A stretch of DNA of 64,000 nt from an uncultured Sphingobacteriales bacterium (GCA_937871285.1 CALMQS010000038.1:62001-126000), one strand, 5' to 3'; shown: positions 9,205-18,477, counted from the stretch's first letter. Notes: generated from the letters alone by a model not told the origin. Made by a program: numbers and translations.

Positions 9205-11295
9205 ATGGCACAGGATAATAATCAGGATAAAATTCCCGGATTCAAAAAGCGACCGGATGGAGACGACAAATCTCAGCGACGCGGTCCAAAGTTCAGTATT
9301 TACTGGGTATATGGTATCGTTGCGCTTTTGCTGGTAGGCTATCAGCTCTATAAAGGCGCTACGCCAACAGCAACCATTATTTCGGATCTCCAGTTCCGTA
9401 ACGAAATGCTTGTTAAAAATGATATTCAGAAGCTGGAGCTGGTTCGCAATAAAGATATGGTAAGGGTTTTTATAAACAAAGACAGTTTAAATAAACCCAT
9501 TTACAGAGAATTACTGGGAGACAGGTGGTCAATTGTTTCAAGAACCGAAGGACCACATTTCCAGTTTGAAGTTCCGGATGCCAAAACCTACACGGGCACA
9601 ACGCTTGCTGAGTTTTACAAAGAGCATGCGCAGGTAAAAGAAGTGCCTGTTAAGATAGTAAGTGATCCCGAATGGTTTGGCTCTTTGCTCAGCTACATCT
9701 TTCCGCTGCTCATGTTTGCCCTGCTGTTCATTTTAATGATGCGTAAGGTAGGCGGCCCCGGTGGTGGTGGTGGCCCTGGCGGTATTTTCAGCATTGGCAA
9801 ATCAAAAGCTACTTTGTTTGAAAAAGGCACGAAGGTGAATATCACTTTTGCCGATGTGGCCGGACTGGAAGAAGCCAAGCAGGAAGTAATGGAGATCGTG
9901 GATTTTTTAAAGAACCCCAAAAAATATACGGCGCTCGGTGGCAAAATTCCAAAAGGCGCATTGCTGGTTGGCTCTCCGGGTACCGGTAAAACCCTGCTGG
10001 CAAAAGCCATGGCGGGGGAAGCGCAGGTGCCTTTCTTTAGTTTGAGCGGCTCCGATTTTGTGGAGATGTTTGTTGGCGTAGGGGCAAGCAGGGTAAGGGA
10101 TTTGTTTAAGCAGGCCAGGGAAAAGGCACCCTGTATCATATTCATTGATGAAATAGATGCGATTGGCAGGGCAAGAGGTAAGAACATGATGATGAGCAAC
10201 GATGAAAGAGAGAATACGCTTAACCAGTTGCTTGTAGAAATGGATGGCTTTGGCACCGACAGCGGGATTATTATACTTGCGGCTACCAACAGGCCGGATG
10301 TGCTGGACAGCGCTTTATTGCGCCCGGGTCGGTTCGACAGGCAGATTACTATTGACAAGCCGGATGTAAAAGGAAGAGAAGAGATTTTTCATGTGCATTT
10401 AAAACCCATTAAAAAATCGGCCAAGCTAGATGTATTTAAACTGGCTGAACAAACGCCCGGCTTTGCCGGCGCAGATATCGCCAACGTGTGTAATGAAGCC
10501 GCTTTGATAGCTGCCCGTAAAGGAAAGACCGAAGTGGAGATGAACGATTTCCAGGACGCGATAGACCGTGTGATTGGCGGGCTGGAAAAGAAGAACAAGA
10601 TCATATCGCCCGACGAAAAAGAGATCATTGCTTATCACGAAGCCGGACACGCTATTTGTGGTTGGTTCCTTGAACACGCGTATCCTTTGCTAAAAGTTAC
10701 CATCGTTCCCCGTGGCACGGCCGCCCTCGGGTATGCACAGTATACACCAAAAGAGCAATACCTTTATAATACAGACCAGTTAAAAGACCAGATTGCCATG
10801 ACCCTGGGCGGAAGAGCAAGTGAAGAGATCTTCTTTGGAAAAATTTCCACCGGCGCCAGCAACGATTTGCAGCAGGTAACCAAGATCGCTTATTCGATGA
10901 TTACCATATACGGCATGAACGAAAAGCTGGGGAATATCAGCTATTATGATCCGCAGCAGGAAAACTATTTCACCAAGCCTTTCAGCGAAGAAACCGGGAA
11001 AATAATTGATGAAGAGGTAAGAAAGCTGATAGACGAAGAATACAGCAGAACCAAGAACCTGTTGCAGGAAAAGAAGCAGCAGGTGGAAGTCATTGCAAAA
11101 GAACTGCTCACACGCGAGGTGCTTTTTCAAAGCGACCTGGAGCAATTGATCGGCAAACGGCCTTTTGAAGAGAAGAAGCCCGCCGATGTGGTGCACGACC
11201 ATCATCATCATGGTGACCATACCGGATCCAATGGTTCTGAAGGCGGCGGCATCAGCGCTGGTGTTCCTCCTGCTGAAATCATACCAAACTCCTAA
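9205..11295 (+). CDS. ftsH: ATP-dependent zinc metalloprotease FtsH
   Basis: 696 residues. A membrane-anchored hexameric protease that degrades misfolded membrane proteins and selected regulators. Two transmembrane helices (about 32-52 and 155-178) flank a periplasmic domain, then a Gly-rich linker, the AAA module (Walker A GSPGTGKT near 255, Walker B IIFIDEIDAIG, second region of homology ATNRPDVLDSALLRPGRFD), and the M41 protease with HEAGH near 478-482 and the third zinc ligand in STGASNDLQQ. Walker A has Ser for the usual Pro. The C-terminus ends in a His-rich cluster (HDHHHHGDH) and a Gly/Ser tail. It heads a run of five closely packed genes. Confidence 0.97.
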   Translation: MAQDNNQDKIPGFKKRPDGDDKSQRRGPKFSIYWVYGIVALLLVGYQLYKGATPTATIISDLQFRNEMLVKNDIQKLELVRNKDMVRVFINKDSLNKPIYRELLGDRWSIVSRTEGPHFQFEVPDAKTYTGTTLAEFYKEHAQVKEVPVKIVSDPEWFGSLLSYIFPLLMFALLFILMMRKVGGPGGGGGPGGIFSIGKSKATLFEKGTKVNITFADVAGLEEAKQEVMEIVDFLKNPKKYTALGGKIPKGALLVGSPGTGKTLLAKAMAGEAQVPFFSLSGSDFVEMFVGVGASRVRDLFKQAREKAPCIIFIDEIDAIGRARGKNMMMSNDERENTLNQLLVEMDGFGTDSGIIILAATNRPDVLDSALLRPGRFDRQITIDKPDVKGREEIFHVHLKPIKKSAKLDVFKLAEQTPGFAGADIANVCNEAALIAARKGKTEVEMNDFQDAIDRVIGGLEKKNKIISPDEKEIIAYHEAGHAICGWFLEHAYPLLKVTIVPRGTAALGYAQYTPKEQYLYNTDQLKDQIAMTLGGRASEEIFFGKISTGASNDLQQVTKIAYSMITIYGMNEKLGNISYYDPQQENYFTKPFSEETGKIIDEEVRKLIDEEYSRTKNLLQEKKQQVEVIAKELLTREVLFQSDLEQLIGKRPFEEKKPADVVHDHHHHGDHTGSNGSEGGGISAGVPPAEIIPNS

Positions 11296-11299
11296 CGTA

Positions 11300-11926
11300 A
11301 TGAAGGTTTCTCCTGCAAAGGAAAATATGCTTAAAAAGATACGAAAGGCACTGAGCACACCAGTGCCTTTGCCTTTTCCCCAAAGCGAGGGAAACCAGTC
11401 TGTGTTTTTACCCCCTGCGGATGATCCTGAAATACTTTTTGCCGAAGCGTTCAGCGCGCTGCAGGGCCGTTTTTTATATTGCGCCGGGGAAACAGAAATG
11501 CAGCAGCAATTATCGCTGCTTATACAACAGAGGCAATGGAAAGAGGTTTTTTGTAAAGAAACCCTGCTGCGGGAAAAGCTGGCTCATATTGCTTTTTCTC
11601 AAAAGCCCCTCGCCGGGGCCGATGTGGCTGTTACGGGATGTGAAATGCTAATAGCCAGAACAGGAAGCATTGTGATGAGCACGGCACAGCAAAGCGGCAG
11701 AACAACCAGCGTGTATGCACCGGTGCATATTTGCGTAGCTTATGTTAACCAACTGGTGTATGATGTTAAAGACGGGCTGCAACTACTAAAAGAAAAATAT
11801 GCAGGCAAAATACCCTCCCTCATTACTTTTGCAACGGGTCCGAGCCGGACGGCTGATATTGAAAAAACGCTGGTGGTTGGCGTGCACGGACCAAAAGAAG
11901 TATTTGTGTTTTTGACAGAAAATTGA
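11300..11926 (+). CDS. LUD-domain protein (LutC/YkgG type)
   Basis: 208 residues from ATG 11300, four bases after the ftsH stop; the open frame extends further upstream but that part lies inside ftsH and is not family-like. The signature is GCEMLIARTGSIVMSTA, then a PVHICVAYVNQLV strand and ATGPSRTADIEKTLVVGVHGP at the C-terminus. In other bacteria LutC acts with LutA and LutB in lactate oxidation; neither partner is here, and stand-alone LUD proteins behind ftsH are a Bacteroidota arrangement with no known role. Translational coupling to ftsH is likely. Confidence 0.85.
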   Translation: MKVSPAKENMLKKIRKALSTPVPLPFPQSEGNQSVFLPPADDPEILFAEAFSALQGRFLYCAGETEMQQQLSLLIQQRQWKEVFCKETLLREKLAHIAFSQKPLAGADVAVTGCEMLIARTGSIVMSTAQQSGRTTSVYAPVHICVAYVNQLVYDVKDGLQLLKEKYAGKIPSLITFATGPSRTADIEKTLVVGVHGPKEVFVFLTEN

Positions 11927-11950
11927 AGCATTTCATTTTATCTTGCACAA

Positions 11951-12709
11951 ATGCAGGTTCCTACAGGAAAAAATATATACTTTCTTTCCGATTTTCACCT
12001 GGGTGTTCCCGATCATGCTTCAAGCCTGAAACGGGAAAAGCATATTGTTCGCTTTCTTTCCGGAATAAAAGAAGATGCCGCGGCCATTTTTATCGTGGGC
12101 GACCTTTTCGATTTCTGGTATGAGTATAAGAAAGTAGTGCCCAAGGGATTCGTTCGCATCCTGGGTAAAATGGCGGAGCTAACAGACAGTGGTATACCCC
12201 TGTATTTTTTTGTAGGTAACCATGATATGTGGATGAGCGGGTATTTTGAAAATGAGCTAAGCATCCCGGTATATTATGAGCCAAAGGATTTTGAGTTTAA
12301 CGGAAAAAAATTTTTAATCGGTCATGGCGACGGGCTTGGCCCCGGCGACACGGGTTACAAGTTCTTAAAAAAAATATTCCGGAACAAAGCCTGCCAGTGG
12401 CTGTTTGGGCTCCTCCCTCCGTATATAGGTATGGGCATTGCGCACTGGTCGAGCAAAAGCAGCAGGGCGGCAACGGGCGAAGATGATGCGCAGTTTTTGG
12501 GAGAAGACAAGGAATGGCTGATCAGCTATTGCAAAGAAGTGCTGCAGCAAAAGCATTACGACTTTTTTATTTTTGGCCACCGGCACCTTCCCATTGATTT
12601 TTCTCTGAGTGGCGGCAGCCGGTATATTAATTTGGGCGACTGGATACGTTATAACAGCTATGCGGTATTCGACGGACAGCGTCTTGAACTGAAATATTTT
12701 GAATCCTGA
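11951..12709 (+). CDS. lpxH: UDP-2,3-diacylglucosamine diphosphatase (LpxH-type)
   Basis: 252 residues. It would cleave UDP-2,3-diacylglucosamine to lipid X and UMP in lipid A synthesis, at the inner face of the inner membrane. The calcineurin-like metallophosphatase motifs are in order: SDFHLG (13-18), GDLFDFW, GNHDMW, GHGDGLGPGD, and FGHRHLP near the C-terminus. A membrane-associating hydrophobic insert (CQWLFGLLPPYIGMGIA) fits LpxH. ATG at 11951, with TATCTTGC ending 4 bp before it. The next gene begins on its stop codon (TGATG overlap). Confidence 0.9.
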   Translation: MQVPTGKNIYFLSDFHLGVPDHASSLKREKHIVRFLSGIKEDAAAIFIVGDLFDFWYEYKKVVPKGFVRILGKMAELTDSGIPLYFFVGNHDMWMSGYFENELSIPVYYEPKDFEFNGKKFLIGHGDGLGPGDTGYKFLKKIFRNKACQWLFGLLPPYIGMGIAHWSSKSSRAATGEDDAQFLGEDKEWLISYCKEVLQQKHYDFFIFGHRHLPIDFSLSGGSRYINLGDWIRYNSYAVFDGQRLELKYFES

Positions 12710-13542
12710 TGCGCTTCCTCCTTACTATATTATTATGCAGTGCCGCGTTACAACTATATGCGCAAACGGATACGGTATTGCAAAGCAGCAGCGTTGTTGC
12801 GCTTTCGCCTTCCGTTACCATCTATACCGGTAAGGCCAGGCAGTTTGCTGCCGATAACCTGGGAAATGTGTATGTGCTTACCCCGGCTGGTCTTTTAATA
12901 AAATTTAATGATAAAGGCGACACACTGAATGTTTTTAACGAAGTACGCCGCTATGGAACGGTGTATGCGATGGATGTAACCAACCCTATGAAAGTGCTGC
13001 TGTATTATAAAGACTTTTCAACGATAGTGATGCTGGACCGCTACCTGAACAGGATAAATGTAATAGACCTGAGAAAGACCGGTATTTTCCAGGCAAAGGC
13101 TGTAGGTCTTTCCTATGATAATAACGTTTGGATATTTGATGAACAATCGGCAAAGCTTAAAAAGATTGATGAAAACGGCAGGCTGCTTATTGAAACCGCC
13201 GATCTGCGCCAGGTATTAGATGTAATGCCTTCCCCGGTAAAGATAACAGACAGGGACGGGTTTGTATATATGTATGATGCGGCGAACGGACTGTATATAT
13301 TTGATTATTATGGTACGCTCAAAAACACCATAGCGCTAACGGGTATCAGCGATTTGCAGATAACAGGTAAAACCATTGCAGGCCGGCGGCGGCATGAGTT
13401 TGTTCGGTATACGCCGGGAACGCTGGAATTAAAGGAGGCGCCGCTTCCCGTGGCAATACAACAGGCTGAAAAAATATACATCACGCAACGGGGTATATAT
13501 GTGCTTAACGATACGGGAATAGAGCTGTATCCTATCAACTAA
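12709..13542 (+). CDS. Secreted beta-propeller-like protein, unknown function
   Basis: 277 residues beginning with a signal peptide (LLTILLCSAALQLYAQ, cleavage about residue 19). The body has repeated short strands of NHL/YncE-propeller style, such as ADNLGNVYVLTPAGLLIKFND, DNNVWIFDEQSAKLKKID and DGFVYMYDAANGLYIFDYYG. I do not recognise a named family. It overlaps the lpxH stop by one base and is 11 bp from mscS, so it is probably co-transcribed with both and acts in the periplasm or at the outer membrane. Confidence 0.75.
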   Translation: MRFLLTILLCSAALQLYAQTDTVLQSSSVVALSPSVTIYTGKARQFAADNLGNVYVLTPAGLLIKFNDKGDTLNVFNEVRRYGTVYAMDVTNPMKVLLYYKDFSTIVMLDRYLNRINVIDLRKTGIFQAKAVGLSYDNNVWIFDEQSAKLKKIDENGRLLIETADLRQVLDVMPSPVKITDRDGFVYMYDAANGLYIFDYYGTLKNTIALTGISDLQITGKTIAGRRRHEFVRYTPGTLELKEAPLPVAIQQAEKIYITQRGIYVLNDTGIELYPIN

Positions 13543-13553
13543 AGAACGGTAAC

Positions 13554-14630
13554 ATGAATGAATTTCTGAACAGGATTGTTTTAGATAACAGTATCGGAGA
13601 TTATCTTACGGTAAGCCTTATTATTTTGGGCATGTACCTGCTCAAAAAATATTTCAGCAGGCCGATAGCCGCTGCTATTATTTATTTGCTCCGCAAAATT
13701 GGCCGCAGGGTAGACCGGCAGGCCTTCATAAAGCTGATACTGGCTCCCCTGGAATATTTCATCATTGTACTTACCGCCGTTATCGCCCTTTCCTCGCTGC
13801 ATTTCCCGGAAGTATTGCAATATGATTTTTACAAAACCAACACAAAAACAATTGTAGACCGCATAGCAACCGCGCTGCTTATTGTTTCCTTTTTTTGGTT
13901 GCTGCTCCGGATGATTGACTACCTGGCACTCGTTATTGCTAAAAATAATGCCGGCGGAGAACTACAGGGAGAACACCAGCTCATTGTTTTTTTTAAAGAC
14001 TTCCTGAAAGCCATTGTAAGCATAGCAGGCATATTAACCGTTATCAAATTTGCTTTCCGCTACCAGATCATGGACCTCCTTACCGGATTGGGTATCGTAG
14101 GTGTGGCGCTGGCATTGTCTGCCAGGGAGAGCCTGGAGAATCTTATCGCTTCCTTTATCATTTTCTTTGATAAGCCTTTTGTTGTAGGTGATGTGCTTAA
14201 AGTACAGCAAGTAACAGGTACGGTAGAAAGGATCGGTTTCAGAAGCACACGGTTACGTACAACCGAAAAAACATACGTTAGTGTGCCCAACAAGCAAATG
14301 GTAGATAGTATTGTAGATAACCTGAGCCTGCGTACACAGCGCCGTGCCGATTTAAAGCTGGAGCTTGACACCGCTACAACGGCAATGCAAATTCAACAAC
14401 TGTTAGATGGGATGCAGGAAATTTTACAGCATCCCAAAATAGAGAACAGGAACATTTTTTTAAACGATATCGTACAACAGGGATATCTTGTACAAACCGA
14501 TTATTATACAGCTCCCATCCCCATGGATGAGTTTAATGCCATAAAGCAGGAAATAAACCTTAAAATGATCCGGTTAATGGAAAGCCTGGGCATTGAAATG
14601 TCGAAATTCCCGCAACAGGTAAAGCCATAA
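13554..14630 (+). CDS. MscS-family mechanosensitive channel
   Basis: 358 residues. It should open under membrane tension to release small solutes on osmotic downshock. About four hydrophobic segments precede the pore-lining helix, which starts LGIVGVALALSARESLENLIASF, rich in Gly/Ala as in MscS TM3. The cytoplasmic beta domain follows: DKPFVVGDVLKVQQVTGTV, RIGFRSTRLRT, VPNKQM. The C-terminal alpha/beta part ends at about residue 355. It is last in the tightly spaced ftsH to mscS run. Confidence 0.93.
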   Translation: MNEFLNRIVLDNSIGDYLTVSLIILGMYLLKKYFSRPIAAAIIYLLRKIGRRVDRQAFIKLILAPLEYFIIVLTAVIALSSLHFPEVLQYDFYKTNTKTIVDRIATALLIVSFFWLLLRMIDYLALVIAKNNAGGELQGEHQLIVFFKDFLKAIVSIAGILTVIKFAFRYQIMDLLTGLGIVGVALALSARESLENLIASFIIFFDKPFVVGDVLKVQQVTGTVERIGFRSTRLRTTEKTYVSVPNKQMVDSIVDNLSLRTQRRADLKLELDTATTAMQIQQLLDGMQEILQHPKIENRNIFLNDIVQQGYLVQTDYYTAPIPMDEFNAIKQEINLKMIRLMESLGIEMSKFPQQVKP

Positions 14631-14706
14631 GAGGTATAGAAGCTGTTATTTGAAACCTGTTCGGTAAAAAATTTTTATCTTGAACCTTACTAATATTTGA
14701 TGCATA

Positions 14707-15258
14707 ATGGAACAGGAACAACTCACTTCAGGCATTGGTACCCGGTTGCAGCATACGCAGTTTGGCCCCGGTGTTATTGTAGGCGTTAAATACGCGGTCT
14801 ATATCATTTCTTTTATTAACCACGGCATAAAAGAAATTGATAAAACCGATCCGCAACTCGATGAGATCATTCCGGAAAATGTAACAGCAGAGGTGGAAAC
14901 CGTTTCAGAAACGGAAAAGTCGCTGCTTAAAATATTACGCCTATGGGGAGATGTAACGGAGAAAGTGCCTTTGGGCGACAGGTGGACCGGGGGAACAATG
15001 CTCCTGCAACCGGCAGACCGCTCATTGAAGCCGAAAGAGATACCCGTGGAAGTTTTCTTTCACAAAGTTGTAATGCTGCGCGACAGGCTGCGGGTACTGG
15101 AGCAGCAGATCAATGCGCACAAAAAACTCAGTGATGAGGATAAAGTAAACCTTCAGCAATACATTACCCGCATTTATGGATCCTTAACTACATTTAATGT
15201 GCTTTTTAAAAATAAAGAACAATGGTTTATCGGCGAAAAAGGAGGTAAAGAGGAGTGA
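14707..15258 (+). CDS. Small protein with UvrD/PcrA-tail-like N-terminal motif
   Basis: 183 residues, acidic, without signal peptide. Residues 10-30 read GTRLQHTQFGPGVIVGVKYA, resembling the Tudor-like C-terminal domain of UvrD/PcrA helicases, which contacts RNA polymerase. The remainder is a helical region, including RDRLRVLEQQINAHKKL, a probable coiled coil. No helicase is attached. I know similar hypothetical proteins in Bacteroidota but no function. Binding to RNA polymerase or a nucleic acid is inference from the short motif only. Confidence 0.7.
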   Translation: MEQEQLTSGIGTRLQHTQFGPGVIVGVKYAVYIISFINHGIKEIDKTDPQLDEIIPENVTAEVETVSETEKSLLKILRLWGDVTEKVPLGDRWTGGTMLLQPADRSLKPKEIPVEVFFHKVVMLRDRLRVLEQQINAHKKLSDEDKVNLQQYITRIYGSLTTFNVLFKNKEQWFIGEKGGKEE

Positions 15259-15310
15259 GCTGCGGAACAACTCCTGTTACGGGGCAGTCTCCTTCGTTGA
15301 GAGAATTAAA

Positions 15311-15470
15311 AGCTATGTGTGTTTATGTGTCTCCTATGATCCATTTGTTAAAAAAAATACATTTAAAACACATAGGCACAGTAGGAACAAAGGAATACAA
15401 TGGAAAGAATAAAAAGAACTATGTGTACCTATGTGCCAATGATCCTATCTGTTAAAAGAAACGCGTTAAA
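15311..15470. repeat. CTATGTG repeat family, copies in both orientations
   Basis: Between two plus-strand genes. A first copy (15311-15367) and a second (15418-15470) share CTATGTGT, ATGTG, ATGATCC and TGTTAAAA in the same order. Between them ACACATAGGCACAGTAG (about 15368-15384) is an inverted copy, so the region can fold into a long hairpin. Confidence 0.55.
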
Positions 15471-15485
15471 CATAATTTTTGAAGC

Positions 15486-16709
15486 ATGAAGCAACACGTT
15501 CTTCTGTTATTTATTTTTTTGTTGTATAATATAGCTGTTCATGCACAAAACTATAGAGCCATACACCAGAAGGCCGTTGTGGTGGATACACATAATGATG
15601 TGCTTTCTTCGGCTACCATGCATGGCCTGAACATAGAAAATGATCTTACCGGTAAAGCCCATTCGGATATTGCCCGGTTTAAAAAAGGCGGGGTGGATGT
15701 GCAGGTGTTCTCCGTTTTTTGCGATGACACTTTTGGAAAAGATACAGCATTCCAATTTGCCAATCTGGAGATAGACTCCCTGTATGCTATTGTTAAACGT
15801 AACCCTGCTAAAATGATGATGGTTACTTCGCCTGCGGATTTACAAAAAGCGGTGCGCCAAAAGAAGCTGGGCTGCATGATCGGTGTGGAAGGCGGGCATA
15901 TGATAGAAGACCGGCTCGATTATTTAGACAGCCTGTATAAGCGCGGCGCCCGTTACCTTACGCTTACCTGGAATAATTCTACTTCATGGGCCAGTTCGGC
16001 AAAAGATGAAACATCTAACAAGGGTGCCGATACTGAAATGCCCCGTGGGGAAATCAAAAGGAAAGGGCTCACTGATTTTGGCCGGCAGGTAGTAAAACGG
16101 ATGAATGCAATGGGCATGATGATTGACCTGTCGCATGTGGGGGAGCAAACATTTTATGATGTAATAAAGCTTACCACGAAACCGGTATTGCTGTCGCATA
16201 GCAGCGTATATGCCATTTGCCCGGTGTTTCGCAACCTTAAAGATGAACAGATAAAAGCGGTGGCAAAGAACGGCGGTGTGATACAGGTAAATTTTTACTC
16301 CGGTTTTTTAGACAGCAATTACCAGGAAAGGCGGAAGGAGATATTTGAACGCCACCGTGCCGAAAGAGATTCGTTGAAGCAACTGAACTGGCAGCCCTAT
16401 GCCATTGCAGAATGGCTGGGGAAAAAATACGCCGCCGAAATGGAAACAATCCGTCCGCCCTTATCCCTGCTCATAGATCACATTGACTATATTGTAAAGC
16501 TGGTGGGAGTGGATTATGTGGGGTTGGGAGCAGATATGGATGGTATTGAATCACTGCCGCAGGAATTAAGCGGTGTGCAGGATTATCCGAAAGTAACAAA
16601 AGCGCTGGTTGACAGGGGATACAATGAAAAAGATATATTGAAGGTTTTAGGTGGAAACTTTATCAGGGTTTTTAAAGCCAATAGTAACACAGCTTTAACG
16701 TCTCAATAA
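15486..16709 (+). CDS. Secreted membrane dipeptidase (peptidase M19)
   Basis: 407 residues with a signal peptide (LLFIFLLYNIAVHAQ). M19 enzymes hydrolyse dipeptides, including D-residue and dehydro forms, with two zinc ions. Visible motifs: DTHND (34-38) for metal binding, GVEGGHMIEDRLDYLD (bridging Glu), LTLTWNNST, MIDLSHVGEQTF (His), LLSHSSVYAIC (His), and VGLGADMDG (Asp). All expected ligands are present, so it should be active. Start chosen at ATG 15486, the only one giving a signal peptide. Confidence 0.93.
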   Translation: MKQHVLLLFIFLLYNIAVHAQNYRAIHQKAVVVDTHNDVLSSATMHGLNIENDLTGKAHSDIARFKKGGVDVQVFSVFCDDTFGKDTAFQFANLEIDSLYAIVKRNPAKMMMVTSPADLQKAVRQKKLGCMIGVEGGHMIEDRLDYLDSLYKRGARYLTLTWNNSTSWASSAKDETSNKGADTEMPRGEIKRKGLTDFGRQVVKRMNAMGMMIDLSHVGEQTFYDVIKLTTKPVLLSHSSVYAICPVFRNLKDEQIKAVAKNGGVIQVNFYSGFLDSNYQERRKEIFERHRAERDSLKQLNWQPYAIAEWLGKKYAAEMETIRPPLSLLIDHIDYIVKLVGVDYVGLGADMDGIESLPQELSGVQDYPKVTKALVDRGYNEKDILKVLGGNFIRVFKANSNTALTSQ

Positions 16710-16732
16710 AAAGCCGGCATATCAAACGGCTT
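16706..16732 (-). terminator. Terminator of the threonylcarbamoyl-AMP synthase gene
   Basis: AAGCCG (16711-16716) pairs with CGGCTT (16727-16732) over a 10-base loop; read on the minus strand the stem is followed by TTTTT. It overlaps the last codons of that gene and also sits just behind the convergent dipeptidase gene. Confidence 0.55.
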
Positions 16733-17336
16733 CATACCATTCTCCCAGCCCTATCCTTACCAGCACCGGCGAGCTGCCCGTGCAATCAATAACGGTAGAT
16801 GGCGTTACGCCGCCAATGCCGCCATCTACTACAATATCTACGAGCTTATTAAAGTTATCTTCAATGATTTCTGGATCGGTATACGCTTCCACTATATCAC
16901 CGGGCAGTGTTGTGCTTAATATGGGGTGCCCCAGCTCCTGCACGATCATTCTTGCAATTTTATTTTCAGGTACCCTGATCCCTACTGTATTTTTTTTGCT
17001 TTTTAAAATTTTGGGCACTTCTTTACTCGATGGTAAAATAAAAGTATAAGGCCCGGGTAAATAGGTTTTTAGTATACGGTATAAAGGCGTATCAATACTT
17101 TTGGTATAAATGCTCAGGTCGCTGAGATCGTAGCATACAAAGGAAAAATTAGCTTTTTCCGGATCTATATGTTTGATACGGGCAATGCGTTCTATGGCTT
17201 TATGCTGAAAGATATCGCACCCCAATCCATAAATGGTATCCGTTGGGTATATAATGATACCACCATCCTGCAAACATTCAACAATGGTTTTTATCTGGCG
17301 CGGTTGCGGGTTAACCGGGTGAACGTGTAGAAGCAT
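16722..17336 (-). CDS. L-threonylcarbamoyladenylate synthase (Sua5/YciO/YrdC family)
   Basis: 204 residues. It would make threonylcarbamoyl-AMP from threonine, bicarbonate and ATP for the t6A37 tRNA modification. The family signature YPTDTIYGLGCD lies near residues 35-46; KR-like basic residues, VGIRVPENKIARMI and LSTTLPGD follow. There is no C-terminal Sua5 domain, so it is the short YrdC/YciO form. It closely resembles YciO-type paralogues too, so essential tRNA function is likely but not certain. Confidence 0.85.
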   Translation of the reverse strand: MLLHVHPVNPQPRQIKTIVECLQDGGIIIYPTDTIYGLGCDIFQHKAIERIARIKHIDPEKANFSFVCYDLSDLSIYTKSIDTPLYRILKTYLPGPYTFILPSSKEVPKILKSKKNTVGIRVPENKIARMIVQELGHPILSTTLPGDIVEAYTDPEIIEDNFNKLVDIVVDGGIGGVTPSTVIDCTGSSPVLVRIGLGEWYEAV

Positions 17337-17435
17337 ATATGAATAGCGGGTTTTTTTGTAAAATTATATAATGGTACGCCCCAGCGCCTGAAAGGTGAAA
17401 GAATAGAAGGGCAGAGCGTTTCTCCTTTCCGGTAA

Positions 17436-18464
17436 TCAGCCCCACACTTTGGTTCCCTCGCTGCAGTTGGCGCAAATATCAATATTCCTGCGGCTGGTCA
17501 TCAGCTCGCTGCGAAACTGTTTGTAGTTGTCGTTATGCCATATTTCCTTAAACGACTGTGTTTTTAAATTACCCAGGCGATGCATGGCATCTTTATCAAA
17601 ACAACAGGGAACTACCAGCCCGTCCCACGTAATTACATTGGCGTGCCATAGCTTCCAGCAATGATTATCCAGCCTACTCTTAATTTTATAGGTGCCTTCC
17701 CTGGTTTTTTTGTAACGGCTGAATTTATCAATAGCAGGGATCAGGTTGTTGGGGTCGTTTTCATAGTCGTATACCTGGGCGGTCTTATACCACACATCGT
17801 CAACTCCTACTTCTTTTGCTAACTGTTTTACATCCTGTATCTGGTGTTCGTTGGGTTTCACCACCAAAAACTGGAATATTACAAAAGGGGTCTTACTTTT
17901 TAGTTCCCGCTTCCACTTCACAATATTTTTAGCGCCCTCTATTACCTTATCTAATTTGCCGCCGCGGCGGTATTGCTGGTAAACTTCCTGCGTAGTGCCG
18001 TCAATAGATATGATGAGCCGGTCTAAACCGCTTTCAATGGTTTTTCGGGCATTATCGTCATTAAGATAGTGTGCGTTGGTAGATGTGGCGGTATAAATTT
18101 TTTTGTTTGAAGCGTACCGCACCATTTCCAGGAAGCCGGGGTTAAGGTAAGGCTCGCCCTGGAAATAAAATACCAGGTACAGCAGGTCTTTATATATTTC
18201 ATCAATCGTTTGGCTGAAGAAATCTTTTTTAAGCATGCCGGTAGGCCGTGTAAAGCTCCTTAACCCGCTCGGGCATTCGGGGCAACGCAGGTTACAGGAG
18301 GTGGTTGGCTCAAAAGAAATGGAAATAGGATAACCCCATTGTACGGGCTTTTTTTTCCAGCGGCTGATATAATAGCTGCTTAACACCTTGGCTGCATTCC
18401 AGGTACGCCGTAAGCTGAGCTTTGATAATAAATTAATGCTATCGTAAATATGAATGCCCGGCAT
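17436..18464 (-). CDS. Radical SAM protein with C-terminal SPASM cluster
   Basis: 342 residues. The radical SAM motif is CNLRCPEC (residues about 57-64), followed by the GEPYLNPG and STNAHYL elements of SAM binding. The C-terminal SPASM region contains CWKLW, PCCFDKDAMHRLGN and CANC, enough cysteines for an auxiliary Fe-S cluster. SPASM enzymes modify peptides or act in tungsten/molybdenum or sugar pathways; no precursor peptide or partner is next to it. Substrate unknown. Divergent side carries the repeat B2. A -7 box lies 5 bp before the ATG. Confidence 0.88.
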   Translation of the reverse strand: MPGIHIYDSINLLSKLSLRRTWNAAKVLSSYYISRWKKKPVQWGYPISISFEPTTSCNLRCPECPSGLRSFTRPTGMLKKDFFSQTIDEIYKDLLYLVFYFQGEPYLNPGFLEMVRYASNKKIYTATSTNAHYLNDDNARKTIESGLDRLIISIDGTTQEVYQQYRRGGKLDKVIEGAKNIVKWKRELKSKTPFVIFQFLVVKPNEHQIQDVKQLAKEVGVDDVWYKTAQVYDYENDPNNLIPAIDKFSRYKKTREGTYKIKSRLDNHCWKLWHANVITWDGLVVPCCFDKDAMHRLGNLKTQSFKEIWHNDNYKQFRSELMTSRRNIDICANCSEGTKVWG

Positions 18465-18469
18465 GAACG

Positions 18470-18477
18470 TAAAGGTA
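18470..18477 (-). promoter_or_regulatory. -7 box of the radical SAM gene
   Basis: On the minus strand TACCTTTA (7 of 8 to TAnnTTTG) ending 5 bp before the ATG at 18464, implying a transcript with little or no leader. Confidence 0.4.

Noticed and set aside
11165..11299. Extended N-terminus of the LUD protein
   Set aside because: The extra part lies within the ftsH 3' end in another frame and has no family similarity; ATG 11300 is used.
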